Assembly: GCA_029260495.1 (NCBI GenBank) | Contig: JAJDDD010000010.1 | Coordinates: 1-64,000, forward strand | Direction of reading: 5' to 3' | Source of the DNA: Phycisphaerales bacterium | Lineage (GTDB): Bacteria; Planctomycetota; Phycisphaerae; Phycisphaerales; UBA1924 | Length of the DNA: 64,000 nucleotides | Part shown: positions 33,549 to 42,158 of the stretch, one piece after another | Position numbering within the stretch: the stretch's first letter is position 1 | Layout: each line of letters opens with the position of its first letter | The notes under the pieces: model-generated | Told to the model about the DNA's origin: nothing | Databases searched by the model: none | Seen by the model: only the letters and a program-made list of their open reading frames with translations | Position numbers and translations under genes: made by a program

Positions 33549-34871
33549 CTAACGCCGACTCGCCGACTGATGGATCAATCGTCCCGGCAGCGCCAGCGCC
33601 AACACTCCCGAGAGCGCCATCAAGGCCGCGAGGAAATAAAATCCTGCGTCAAGGTTCGAACGATCCGCACCAATAATCTGTCTCACTATGAACGGCGACA
33701 CCGCAGACACCGCCCACCCGCACCCCATCAAAATGGCGCCCACCATCCCCGTCGCGTGCGGCAGCAAGCGCTGCGCGAACGAAATAGACGCCGGAATCAC
33801 ACCGAAGAATCCCCATGCAGAAAGAAAACACGCTCCCAGCATCATGACGCCATCAAGCTGAGGCATCACAAGAATCACCGGCGCCGCCAGCAGTCCCATC
33901 GCAATCATCCACCTGCGCTCAGCTCCCTGACGCATCAACCGCCCCACAAACAATCCAGACAGACACATGCCCACCGCCGACGCAGCGAGCAGATTCCCCG
34001 ACAAGGAAGACGCTGCATCCGGATCGCTCAACTTTCGACTCGCCCATTCGCTGTAGAGAAAGAACAGCCCGATATTTGTAATAAATCGCAGGCAGTTCGC
34101 CACGAACAAAATCCCAACCGTAAACCACCGCGCGCGAAGATCATTCAGTTCGTCAACTGTCGTCGCTGTCAACCGTTCCTCGCGGTGCGCAATCGACCGC
34201 GTGCAATACCACAAAATGGCCGCGCCGAGAAGTCCCGGAACTGTCATCGCCAGCAGCCACTTCATTCCGGCTGCTTCATTAATCCGCGTCGCGATGATGG
34301 GCCCCAGTATTCCGCCAACCATCCCCGCTGCAAAAAATATCGAAAGTCCAAGCCCCCGCGCCGAGCGCAAACGAGCCGACGCATGCGCCCCCGTGCTCAG
34401 TGAGCCAGCCAATGCAGAGGAAATCGGGTGATACACACCGACACCGCCCATCCCCACAATCACGAGCAGCACAAGCTGCGTGAAGTTCTGCACATACCCG
34501 ATAAAACCCATCGCCAGCGCCGCCACCGCCAGGCCCGCCGGCGCGGAATATCGAGTGTTGTGCTTATCGCCAAGCCAGGCAAAGAGCGGCTGAGAAGCCC
34601 CTGACACCACCGGCCCCAGCGAAAAGAGCGCCGCCCGTTGACCGCCTGTCAAGCCCAAATTGCTCTGCAGTGACGCCGCCAGCGAAATAACAAAATGAGG
34701 ATAAATATCGACGATAACGTGCGAACTCGTCAACACCCAGTACCGCGCCCGATCGGTGAGGAAAGACACCTCGACCGCGCTCCTGTCGGCGCTCGCCCCT
34801 TCGCGCACCAGCGTTTGCACAGCGGACTTCGGCTTCGACCTCTCCTCGTCAACGAGCATGGACCCGAGCAT
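33549..34871 (-). CDS. MFS transporter, fosmidomycin-resistance-like
   Basis: The product is ~440 aa from ATG 34871 (ATG 34859 is an alternative; neither has a strong ribosome-binding site). Twelve hydrophobic helices can be traced, beginning SSHVIVDIYPHFVISLAASL after a ~45-residue cytoplasmic N-terminus. LGPVVSGASQPLFAWLGDKHNTR is the loop 2-3 region and AHASARLRSARGLGLSIFFAAGMVGGILGP is the middle region. The overall pattern resembles Fsr-type major facilitator proteins. Substrate cannot be assigned. It is on the same strand as the ABC genes but 167 nt upstream-facing, probably a separate unit. Confidence 0.85.
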   Translation of the reverse strand: MLGSMLVDEERSKPKSAVQTLVREGASADRSAVEVSFLTDRARYWVLTSSHVIVDIYPHFVISLAASLQSNLGLTGGQRAALFSLGPVVSGASQPLFAWLGDKHNTRYSAPAGLAVAALAMGFIGYVQNFTQLVLLVIVGMGGVGVYHPISSALAGSLSTGAHASARLRSARGLGLSIFFAAGMVGGILGPIIATRINEAAGMKWLLAMTVPGLLGAAILWYCTRSIAHREERLTATTVDELNDLRARWFTVGILFVANCLRFITNIGLFFLYSEWASRKLSDPDAASSLSGNLLAASAVGMCLSGLFVGRLMRQGAERRWMIAMGLLAAPVILVMPQLDGVMMLGACFLSAWGFFGVIPASISFAQRLLPHATGMVGAILMGCGWAVSAVSPFIVRQIIGADRSNLDAGFYFLAALMALSGVLALALPGRLIHQSASRR

Positions 34872-35223
34872 AGGCCAAGCACCAGAAGGGAGGCAGACAC
34901 CCCCGCGATCAACCAAATAAAAAAGCCCAGCGCCCGCGTATAGCGAGCACCAGGCCTCGTGGGGGACTGACGCCAGCCGAAGCCGGCGTCAGGCCTTGTG
35001 GGGGTCTGTGTTAGTAGGGGTCTGTGTAGGAGGGGTCTGTGTGTGGAGGTGTCTTCATCTGTATAGATGTTCTTTCGAGACGCCCTGCTTATTCCTCATC
35101 CACAAAAAAAAATCACATATCCCGTGCCATGACGCCCCTCCACCAACACACCCGCCCTCGAAGTGACCTTCTCCGCCGTCACGACCCGTCCGAAAACCCG
35201 GCGCCGCCCTACCATGCCCACCC
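34872..35223. other. Divergent intergenic region with repeats, upstream of ubiD-like gene
   Basis: About 350 bases between the divergent MFS and UbiD genes. It contains an 8-bp inverted repeat and a set of near-identical direct repeats (34952-35042, listed separately), and an A-rich run CACAAAAAAAAATC near 35100. No gene is supported. Confidence 0.5.
34952..35042. repeat. Local repeat cluster with a stem-loop
   Basis: AGGCCTCGTGGGGGACTG (34952-34969) and AGGCCTTGTGGGGGTCTG (34991-35008) differ at two of 18 positions. Between them CTGACGCC (34967-34974) and GGCGTCAG (34985-34992) form an 8-bp stem. To the right, GGGGTCTGTGT occurs three times (35001-35011, 35017-35027, 35032-35042) with a 15-16-nt period. 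The block looks like a tandem-expanded element or operator array. Confidence 0.7.
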
Positions 35224-37311
35224 ATGTTCACCTCACTTCGCGATTTTCTCACCGCCCTCGACGCCGCCGGCGAACTGAAGCGCGTCGCTGCCCCCGTCTC
35301 GCCCATCCTTGAAATTGCTGAAATCGCAGACCGCGAGAGCAAGTCCGCCGCCCCCAATGAGCCCAGCCGCTCCGCCCAGCTCAACGATCCGCGCCTGAGC
35401 AATCGCGGCGGGCAGGCTCTCCTCTTTGAAAACGTCGAAGGCTCAGATGTCCCTGTGCTCATCAATGCCTTCGGCAGCTACCGGCGGCTCGAAATCGCGC
35501 TCGGCTGCCAGGAAGCTGGCCGGGGAATCACCGCCGGACACACCCCTGGCGGCTTTGACGCACTAGGTCGCCGCATCGGCCGGCTCGCCAAGCCCGAGCC
35601 CCCGCGTTCCCTCGCCGAGACACTCGCCAAGCTGCGCCAGTTTGCTCCGCTCCTGCGCATCGGGCCCAGGACTGTCCGCTCCGGCCCGTGTCAGCAGGTC
35701 GTCGTCACTGGTGAGAACATCGACCTCACCCAACTCCCCTTCATCAAGTGCTGGCCCCTCGACGGCGATCTTGCGTCGGTCGGCTATCCCGCCGACATCA
35801 ACGACCACGTCGAAGGCGCCGACCTCATCCACGATCCCAACTTCGCCGGTCGCTACACCACCTTCGCAGGCATCCACACGATTCACGCCGACGACGCTGG
35901 AGCGAAGAAACCCGCCTCGCACAACATCGGCATGTACCGCGTCCAGCTCGTCGGACGCCGGCGCCTCGCCATGCACTGGCACATGCACCACGACGGCGCT
36001 CGGCATTGGCGCTCATGGAAACAAGCCGGCAAGCCAATGCCCATCGCGATCGCCTTCGGGGGCGAAAGCGTCCTCCCGTTCGCCTCCATCGCGCCCCTGC
36101 CGCCTGGAATCAGCGAACTCCTCCTTGCGGGCTTTCTCAATAAGCGGGGCATTCCCCTCGTTCCGTGCAAGACTGTTCCCCTGCGCGTCCCCGCCAACGC
36201 GGAGATCATCATCGAAGGTTTCGTCAACCCGGCCGCTGGCCCGCCCGGCTTCGACCCGCGCCATTCAAGTGAACCACTTGGCCCAGGCGCCTTCTTCGAA
36301 GGGCCCTTCGGCGATCACACCGGCTTTTACTCACTTCCCGATCGCTACCCGCTCGTTGAAGTCACAGCGATCACCATGCGCGAAAAACCCATCTTCCCCG
36401 CCACCATCGTCGGCATGCCGCCTCAGGAAGACTATTACCTGGGCAAAGCTGTCGAGCGCATCTTCCTCCCGCTCCTGCAAACCATCGTCCATGACATTGA
36501 GGACTACGACCTCCCAACGTTCGGCGCCTTCCACAACGCTGCGGTCATCCAGATTCGCAAGGAGTACCCGCTGCAGGGTCGTCGCGTCATGCACTCCGTC
36601 TGGGGCGCCGGGCAGATGGCCTGGACCAAATGCGTCTTCGTCGTGGATACAGATGTGGATATGCATGACGCCCGGGCTGTCCTCGCCGCTGTGGGCGCTA
36701 ACTGCAGGCCCGGTCGGGACATCGAGTTCGTCAACGGCCCGCTCGATATTCTCGACCACGCCGCCCCCCGACTCGGGGCGGGCTCAAAGATCGGCTTCGA
36801 CGCCACACGCAAGATCGCCGGTGAAGAAGTTGGTGGCGTCGCGCTCGACACTGATGACTCGCTGCAACCCATCGACGACGCTGCGATCGACCGCCTGCGG
36901 GCTGAAATTGACCAAGTAGTTGAAGTCGGCATCCCTCCGGAGTTGGGTGGAGTGTGGATGCTGGTGCGCATGAAAGCGACCAATGACACAGACCTATGCG
37001 CACAGCGAAACGGCATCCTCGATGTGGTGCGCGCAGCGACCGGTGATAGCGCGCACGGAATTGTCATATTGCTGAGTGAAAACGTCGACATCGCGCGCAC
37101 CGATGAGGCGCTCTTCCATTGGGTCGCCAACTGGGATCCGGGTCGAGACACTTCCCGCGCCGGCGACATCATCCTTTTCGATGCGCGCGCAAAAATTCCC
37201 GGAACAATCATCAACGGCGAGCCCGTCCGCGATTGGCCGCCGATCATCGAGATGGATGCACGCACGAAAAAACGTGTCGATTCCCGCGCCGCAGAGCTCG
37301 GCCTCATCTGA
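35224..37311 (+). CDS. UbiD-family decarboxylase, long form
   Basis: The product is 695 aa, about 200 residues longer than typical UbiD. Family features: LRDFLTALDAAGELKRVAAPVSPILEIAEIADR at the N-terminus, GGQALLFENVEGSDVPVLINAFGSYRRLEIALG, a central KCWPLDGD...YTTFAGIHTIHADD, GMYRVQLVGRRRLAMHWHMHHDGA, and EDYYLGKAVERIFLPLLQTIVHDIEDYDLPTFGAFHNAAVIQIRKEYPLQGRRVMHSVWGAGQMAWTK. The extra C-terminal part (~560-695) is seen in the long 'UbiD-like' proteins of planctomycetes and chlamydiae. UbiD enzymes are prenyl-FMN-dependent and decarboxylate unsaturated or aromatic acids, in quinone synthesis among others; the UbiX partner is not in the window. Confidence 0.9.
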   Translation: MFTSLRDFLTALDAAGELKRVAAPVSPILEIAEIADRESKSAAPNEPSRSAQLNDPRLSNRGGQALLFENVEGSDVPVLINAFGSYRRLEIALGCQEAGRGITAGHTPGGFDALGRRIGRLAKPEPPRSLAETLAKLRQFAPLLRIGPRTVRSGPCQQVVVTGENIDLTQLPFIKCWPLDGDLASVGYPADINDHVEGADLIHDPNFAGRYTTFAGIHTIHADDAGAKKPASHNIGMYRVQLVGRRRLAMHWHMHHDGARHWRSWKQAGKPMPIAIAFGGESVLPFASIAPLPPGISELLLAGFLNKRGIPLVPCKTVPLRVPANAEIIIEGFVNPAAGPPGFDPRHSSEPLGPGAFFEGPFGDHTGFYSLPDRYPLVEVTAITMREKPIFPATIVGMPPQEDYYLGKAVERIFLPLLQTIVHDIEDYDLPTFGAFHNAAVIQIRKEYPLQGRRVMHSVWGAGQMAWTKCVFVVDTDVDMHDARAVLAAVGANCRPGRDIEFVNGPLDILDHAAPRLGAGSKIGFDATRKIAGEEVGGVALDTDDSLQPIDDAAIDRLRAEIDQVVEVGIPPELGGVWMLVRMKATNDTDLCAQRNGILDVVRAATGDSAHGIVILLSENVDIARTDEALFHWVANWDPGRDTSRAGDIILFDARAKIPGTIINGEPVRDWPPIIEMDARTKKRVDSRAAELGLI

Positions 37312-37324
37312 ACGGACATACTTC

Positions 37325-37648
37325 ATGCGCAATCCCAACGCTGACGAAAACAATCTGACCATGACTGACTTCTGGTGTGACTTCTGCCATGCGCACTGGG
37401 ACGACGAAACCACAATGATCGAAGGCCACCACGGCAGCTTGATCTGCGACAAGTGCCTCGTGGTGGCGCACAAAATGGTTGTCACGGAGAGCGCCGACCT
37501 CTCAGCCGATGGCTACGAATGCACCATGTGTCTGGAAAACCGCACACAGCCCGCGTGGCGGAGTCCGGCCCATGAAGACGCGCATATTTGCTTACGCTGC
37601 ATCAAGTTAGCTGCACGAGCCATTGAGAAGGATGAACCAGACGACTAG
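37325..37648 (+). CDS. Small protein with two CxxC-x19-CxxC zinc knuckles
   Basis: The product is 107 aa, starting 13 nt after the ubiD-like stop, so probably in the same transcript. Cys18/Cys21 with Cys41/Cys44, and Cys66/Cys69 with Cys89/Cys92, each give CxxC-x19-CxxC. This matches the spacing of the ClpX-type C4 zinc finger, here in tandem with no ATPase attached. The upstream in-frame sequence overlaps ubiD out of frame, so ATG 37325 is the sensible start. Role unknown; protein-protein contact is likely. Confidence 0.78.
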   Translation: MRNPNADENNLTMTDFWCDFCHAHWDDETTMIEGHHGSLICDKCLVVAHKMVVTESADLSADGYECTMCLENRTQPAWRSPAHEDAHICLRCIKLAARAIEKDEPDD

Positions 37649-37655
37649 CGCAGGA

Positions 37656-38513
37656 TCACGATTGACGCGCGCGCAGCACATGGTGGCGAGTTTTCCAAAG
37701 CACAACGCAGTACGCCCACATCACCCAGAGCGGCGCGATGGCGGTGACGGCGATAGCAATGAGAGTTGCCCAGACTGGAAGTGTCGGCGCAAGCTGCCCG
37801 ACGAGCATGACAGGCACGGCTGCGATGATGAGCACGAGCGGGGCCATCCAGATAAACCGAACGGCGCGTTTGGCGGCGGGGGCGTCGGGGGCGCGGCGGA
37901 GGAGCCAGGCGGCGGCGTGGAGTGTGCAGATGTAGGCGGGAATGAGGATGAGGAGTTGTTCGATCGCCATGACGAGAAGAATGAGGGCGGCGCCGGCGAG
38001 CCAGGCGGAGGGGGAGACGTTGTGACGCAAGGTGAGGGCGGCGGAGAGGGCGCCGACGACGAGGGCGACTGTTTGACCTATGAAGGTGATGATGAAGAGG
38101 GCGACGGCGAAACGGGCGGAGGCGGGGCGATCGTCGGGATTGGTTGACCATTTGTCCGGGCGGAGCATGAGGAGCCAGCCGAAGGACCAGGCGGTCATCA
38201 TGACGACAAAGAAGAGGAGAGCGATGACGAAGAGGTCTTCGCCGTCAACCACGGCGGCGACATGGAGCGCGTAGGCGATGATCGCGCCGGCGAGGATGAG
38301 TACGGGCGGGATGAGGAGTGTGAACTGGGCGCCGCGGGCCACACCTTTGAGCCAGGTGTCGCTTGCGTTTGCGAGATCACCGATGACGGATGCTTCGACG
38401 AGTTTCCCGCACTCGGGGCAGAGATCACCGACGGAGAGGCCGCGCAGGGAATAGCCGCAGGCGACGCATGATGCGGCGGAAAGGTCAGCGGTTGTTGCGG
38501 AGTCGTTGGTCAA
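37656..38513 (-). CDS. Zinc-ribbon multi-pass membrane protein
   Basis: The product is 285 aa. The N-terminus carries CVACGYSLRGLSVGDLCPECGK (Cys at ~16, 19, 32, 35), a zinc ribbon. Seven or so hydrophobic helices follow: ~64-88, ~96-116, ~134-160, ~168-195, ~222-240 and ~247-270. No transporter motif was recognised. The ribbon pattern is shared with the DUF2007-like protein at 10601-11176. It converges with the zinc-knuckle gene. Function unknown. Confidence 0.75.
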   Translation of the reverse strand: MTNDSATTADLSAASCVACGYSLRGLSVGDLCPECGKLVEASVIGDLANASDTWLKGVARGAQFTLLIPPVLILAGAIIAYALHVAAVVDGEDLFVIALLFFVVMMTAWSFGWLLMLRPDKWSTNPDDRPASARFAVALFIITFIGQTVALVVGALSAALTLRHNVSPSAWLAGAALILLVMAIEQLLILIPAYICTLHAAAWLLRRAPDAPAAKRAVRFIWMAPLVLIIAAVPVMLVGQLAPTLPVWATLIAIAVTAIAPLWVMWAYCVVLWKTRHHVLRARQS

Positions 38514-38869
38514 AGGCTTGCCTCGGGAGGGGCCGAGTCTGCGAAAGGATAAATGAAAGAGGGGATGTATGCAGCAGGTGATGCGTTGTCCGAACAGGGC
38601 GGGCGAACATGTATGGAAAACACTTTGCGTTGCCCCTCGAAACGATGCCCGAGCCTGGCGCCTTGATCTGTGCGCCGGCGCGAGGCGCCAGTGGCTTGCA
38701 GGTTGTTGATTGATTGCGAGTTGTATCGGGCGATTGTTCCGGGGTGAACGCCAGCGACTTGCGCGTTTGGTTGAAGAATGACATGTTTTGTATTGCGGTT
38801 GTGTTTGCTGGTGTATACGAATGCTTCGTGTTGTTCACAGGAGCTGGACTTGTTCCTTGGGAGATTAAT
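38514..38869. other. Intergenic region upstream of the third dockerin gene
   Basis: About 355 bases between divergent genes. It holds an inverted repeat TGGCGCC (38656-38662) / GGCGCCA (38684-38690). In-frame sequence upstream of 38870 stays open, but the GGGAG ribosome-binding site and signal peptide place the start at 38870. No gene is supported. Confidence 0.5.
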
Positions 38870-40051
38870 ATGTACAGGCGCGTAAGAGTCGGCGTTGGAT
38901 TGACTGTCCTCAGCATTGCGGGAGCGACATCGGGGAGAGATTTTGATTTTGTCAATATTACAGACGGACCGCTCGGGCCGGGGCTTGGAAGAACGCCATC
39001 TATTAATGACAACGGGGATATCGCGTTTATGGCGGGGTCGGAGCTGTATTTTTATGACAGTAGTGCGGGAACGTTTTTAAATGTGTCCTCGCTTGCCGGC
39101 GCTCCGGCGAGTGCGATATTTCCCAAGCTGAACAATCTTGGGGACATCGCTGTGATTAATAATACAAATGGGAATGTGTGGCTTTTTGAGGTTGCCACTC
39201 AGTCGTTTACGAACATTTCGCTACTGCCGGGGCATCCGGGGAACTCTAAATCCTTTGACCTCAAGACATCGTTCGATTTGAATGACGCCAGGCAGCTCAG
39301 CTTGCACTCGGGTGATCGAAACTTCGGCGAAATCTATGTCTATGAACACGCTTCGGGTCTGTTTACGAAGGTGACAGACATGCCTGGCGGCCCGACAGCC
39401 GGGCGGGATAATGCGATCAACAACAACGGCCAGATTGCGTTTAGTGGTTTTCCGGATGACTATATTTTCGATATCGCTGGCGGGACGACGCAAAATATCA
39501 CGGATCTTCCTGGCGGGCCGGGGACGGGGCTTGGCGGTATGTCATTCAATGACAATGGTGATGTGGCGATCATGCTTCAGGCCGGGAATGATCCGGTCAT
39601 ATTTGATGCGACATCGTCAACGTTTCTGTCGCTGGCGACACTGCCAGGTTTTCCAGCGGGGTTGGCGTCGAGCAATGGGGATGATCTTTCAGCGCGTGGT
39701 GATTTTACTTTTTGGCGCACTGAGATTCATCACTTTGATCCACTGACGCAGGCGTTTACACAGTTGACGAATCGGCCGGGCGAAACGCCCGCGGGGGGAC
39801 GGAACAGCAGTGTGAACAGGGTCGGCGTGATTGCATTTGCTGCGGGATTTGACGGCGTTGAAGATATTTTTGTGGCGACGCCAACGTGCCCGGCGGATTT
39901 TGATGGTGACGGCGCGGTGGCTGCGAGTGATCTGGCCCAACTCCTGGGCGGGTGGACAGATGACGTTGTCTTTGCTGACCTGGATGGAAATGGAGAAGTT
40001 GGCTCGGCTGACCTGGCATTTTTGCTGGGGGCGTGGGGTGTATGTCCGTAG
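38870..40051 (+). CDS. Secreted beta-propeller-like protein with dockerin-like C-terminus
   Basis: The product is 393 aa. TTGGGAG lies 6-7 nt before ATG 38870, and a signal peptide follows (MYRRVRVGVGLTVLSIAGATSG). Residues ~30-330 consist of repeats of about 40-50 residues of the form ...FTNISLLPGHPG...LNDARQLSL..., ...NINNNGQIAFSG... and ...FNDNGDVAIML..., each with an N-D-x-G-D/Q-I/V-A core, which suggests a six- or seven-bladed propeller. The C-terminus holds two dockerin-like loops (DFDGDGAVAASDLAQLLGGW and DLDGNGEVGSADLAFLLGAWG). Function unknown; extracellular. Moderately AT-richer than its neighbours. Confidence 0.8.
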   Translation: MYRRVRVGVGLTVLSIAGATSGRDFDFVNITDGPLGPGLGRTPSINDNGDIAFMAGSELYFYDSSAGTFLNVSSLAGAPASAIFPKLNNLGDIAVINNTNGNVWLFEVATQSFTNISLLPGHPGNSKSFDLKTSFDLNDARQLSLHSGDRNFGEIYVYEHASGLFTKVTDMPGGPTAGRDNAINNNGQIAFSGFPDDYIFDIAGGTTQNITDLPGGPGTGLGGMSFNDNGDVAIMLQAGNDPVIFDATSSTFLSLATLPGFPAGLASSNGDDLSARGDFTFWRTEIHHFDPLTQAFTQLTNRPGETPAGGRNSSVNRVGVIAFAAGFDGVEDIFVATPTCPADFDGDGAVAASDLAQLLGGWTDDVVFADLDGNGEVGSADLAFLLGAWGVCP

Positions 40052-40054
40052 AAG

Positions 40055-40069
40055 GAGCGGCGACCGCTC
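40055..40069 (+). terminator. Short hairpin after the third dockerin gene
   Basis: GAGCGG (40055-40060) and CCGCTC (40064-40069) form a 6-bp stem with a 3-nt loop, 3 nt past the stop codon and followed by TTGAAC. The U tract is poor, so this is a weak terminator candidate. Confidence 0.35.
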
Positions 40070-40108
40070 TTGAACATCTCACGCAACGCTGCCGATTGTG
40101 CAGGGGCG

Positions 40109-40984
40109 CTAGGTGAGTTGTGCAGGGAGAATGGCGCACGACGCCGGGAGCGCAGCGCAAAGCGTGGCGGTGATTTTTGATGCTTCGGTGTTGTCTTCAA
40201 GGAGTACGAAGATGGCTGAGCCGCTGCCGGTGATGTGGGCGGGGCAGCCCGTTGTAGCGGCTGTGCGATCGAGCAAGTCGCGCAAGTCCGGCGCGATGCG
40301 CATGGCGGGGTCGGCGAGATTGTTGAAGAGGGCGACGGCGTTGAGTTTCGCGGCGCGGGCCATTGTGCAAACAGTGTCTTCACGGAAGAACGGCACGGGC
40401 GCCTGGTCGTATTGTCGGTAGACGGCGGCGGTGTTGCAGCTAAATGGCGGGATGATGAGGATCAGATTGGCTGCGACTGGCGGGGTGCGCTCGATGCGCT
40501 CGCCCACGCCCTTGACGATCGCGGGCAGGTGTTCACTGGGCGGGAGAAAGAAGGGAACATCGGCGCCAAGCGTGAGAGCGAGTTGGGCGAGGTGGCGATC
40601 TGTGATTGAGAGTTGAAAGAGCTCACGGAGGGTGAGAAGAGCGGTTGCAGCGTTTGAGGAGCCGCCGCCTAGGCCGGCGCCGACAGGGATGCGTTTGCGC
40701 AGAGTCATTGTGATGGGGAGCGATCTGCCGGCTTCGAATTCGAGAAGGCGGTGAGCGCGGACGGCGAGGTCTTTTTCGACGGGCCAATCGATTTCGGTTG
40801 GGCGCGGGGCGTCCGGCGCCCATTCGATGACGTATTGGCTTGGCGCATCGTTGGACAGGGGCTGGATGTCAAGATCGTCGGCGAGGTTAATGCGCGCCAA
40901 CCACGAGCAGATTGGGTGCATGCCGTCAGGGCGAGGCGGGGCGACGGCGAGGGCGAGGTTTATTTTGGCGTAGGCGCTGGGCAT
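40109..40984 (-). CDS. ispE: 4-diphosphocytidyl-2-C-methyl-D-erythritol kinase
   Basis: The product is 291 aa. It phosphorylates CDP-methylerythritol in the MEP isoprenoid pathway. YAKINLALAV at the N-terminus and the GHMP-kinase ATP loop PVGAGLGGGSSNAAT (~residues 101-115) are diagnostic, followed by LGADVPFFL and a C-terminal GSGSAIFVL. Length is normal. It starts 6 nt downstream of the KdsC-like gene, so the two are co-transcribed. Confidence 0.94.
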   Translation of the reverse strand: MPSAYAKINLALAVAPPRPDGMHPICSWLARINLADDLDIQPLSNDAPSQYVIEWAPDAPRPTEIDWPVEKDLAVRAHRLLEFEAGRSLPITMTLRKRIPVGAGLGGGSSNAATALLTLRELFQLSITDRHLAQLALTLGADVPFFLPPSEHLPAIVKGVGERIERTPPVAANLILIIPPFSCNTAAVYRQYDQAPVPFFREDTVCTMARAAKLNAVALFNNLADPAMRIAPDLRDLLDRTAATTGCPAHITGSGSAIFVLLEDNTEASKITATLCAALPASCAILPAQLT

Positions 40985-40990
40985 TTGAGA

Positions 40991-41950
40991 TCAGGGGGAG
41001 GTTTCATCCATGCTTCTTGTTTTGATTGCATCGAGGATGAGATTGGCGAGTTCGCGGAAAGCGCCCTGGCCGCCGGGAGATTCGAGTATGAGATCGACGG
41101 CGGCGCGGACGGCTGGCTGGGCGTTGCTCGGGCAGGCGGTGAGGCCGGCGCGGCGCATGGCGGGGAGATCGTTCGTGTCGTCGCCGACGTAGATGGTGTG
41201 TTTGGGATCGACGTTTATTTTTTTGCAGAGTGTGGTGAAGCGTTCGCCTTTGTCGCCTTGGCCGACGTCGATGTGCTGGACGCCGAGCATTTTTGCGCGT
41301 GCGCGGACGAGTCCGGTGTCGAGTCCTGCGCTGAGCCATGCGATTTTGACGCCTGTGTCTGCGAGGAGGCGCGTGCCGAGCCCGTCGTGCATGTGGAAGG
41401 CGCGTGATTCGGCGCCGGCGTCTGTCATGATGAGGCGGGCGTCGGTGAGGACACCGTCGACATCGGAGATGACCGCCTGGATGGGGCCGCGCATGCCGAG
41501 GGCGCCGAGTCGGAAGCGGGCGACGCCCCGGATGCAGGGATGATCCGGGGGGAGGCCGCGGGCGGCGGCGCGGATGAGTTCGAGGTCGGCGGGTGTGCGG
41601 GCTTCGAGACGTTCCAGGGGGCTGACGCGCATGGCGGCGAGCTCCTGCACGCCGTCGGTGATGGCTGCCTCGATGGTGTGGCGCGAGCAGAAGCAGCGGC
41701 GCGGGTCGTGGACGAGGAGGGTGTTTGATTCGAGGTCTTCGTCGGGGCGCTGGACTCGGAGGCAGAGCGATCGGGCGAGTCGATGGACGGGGTCGGCGGA
41801 GGAGATGATGACGATGTGCGCCAGGGGAATAGCGCGGGAGAGATTGTTGACAGCCCAGAGGGCGAGGGGGACGTTGAGGACGGCAGAGAGAGCGTCGGGA
41901 ATGGCGTCGTCTGAGGTGATTTGGGCTGGGATGACGCCGAGGACGTGCAT
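40991..41950 (-). CDS. KdsC-type HAD phosphatase fused to a degenerate cytidylyltransferase-like domain
   Basis: The product is 319 aa. Residues ~155-315 are a KDO-8-phosphate phosphatase-like HAD domain: QAVISDVDGVLTDARLIM (catalytic DxD), FHMHDGLGTRLLADTGVKIAWLSA, GQGDKGERFTTLC and TIYVGDDTNDLPAMRRAGLTACPSNA. The N-terminal ~150 residues follow the CMP-KDO/CMP-sialate synthetase outline (MHVLGVIPAQ..., LALWAVNNLSRA, VIISSADPVHRLAR) but lack the R-x-G-S-K nucleotide loop after IPA. This resembles NeuA-KdsC fusions in which the first domain may have lost catalysis. It probably acts in KDO or nonulosonate sugar synthesis. It heads an operon with ispE. Confidence 0.82.
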   Translation of the reverse strand: MHVLGVIPAQITSDDAIPDALSAVLNVPLALWAVNNLSRAIPLAHIVIISSADPVHRLARSLCLRVQRPDEDLESNTLLVHDPRRCFCSRHTIEAAITDGVQELAAMRVSPLERLEARTPADLELIRAAARGLPPDHPCIRGVARFRLGALGMRGPIQAVISDVDGVLTDARLIMTDAGAESRAFHMHDGLGTRLLADTGVKIAWLSAGLDTGLVRARAKMLGVQHIDVGQGDKGERFTTLCKKINVDPKHTIYVGDDTNDLPAMRRAGLTACPSNAQPAVRAAVDLILESPGGQGAFRELANLILDAIKTRSMDETSP

Positions 41951-42158
41951 GGGAGAAGCAGATTACTGCACGGATGGCGGGGGCGCCGGGTGAGTTTGGG
42001 TTGGGCGGGAGCAGGCGAAGGGCCGAATAACGGGGGCGGGGTGAGAAGGTGGGCATGAAAAACGGACGGTCCGCAAACTTGGGAGGTTTTTAGGCCGATA
42101 TGGCGGTGAGCGCAGCCCTGAAACGGACGCAGACAAGGCAAGATGAAGGAGCGACACA

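Noticed and set aside
33369-34403. 344-residue plus-strand frame opposite the MFS gene
   Set aside because: Arg/His/Gln-rich antisense of a twelve-helix membrane protein.
35642-36919. 425-residue open frame inside the UbiD-like gene in another reading frame
   Set aside because: Ser/Pro/Arg/Thr-rich shadow of a clearly conserved gene, with no signature of its own.
41004-42056. 350-residue minus-strand frame overlapping the KdsC-like gene
   Set aside because: Composed largely of Arg, Pro and His; the other frame contains the intact HAD motifs.
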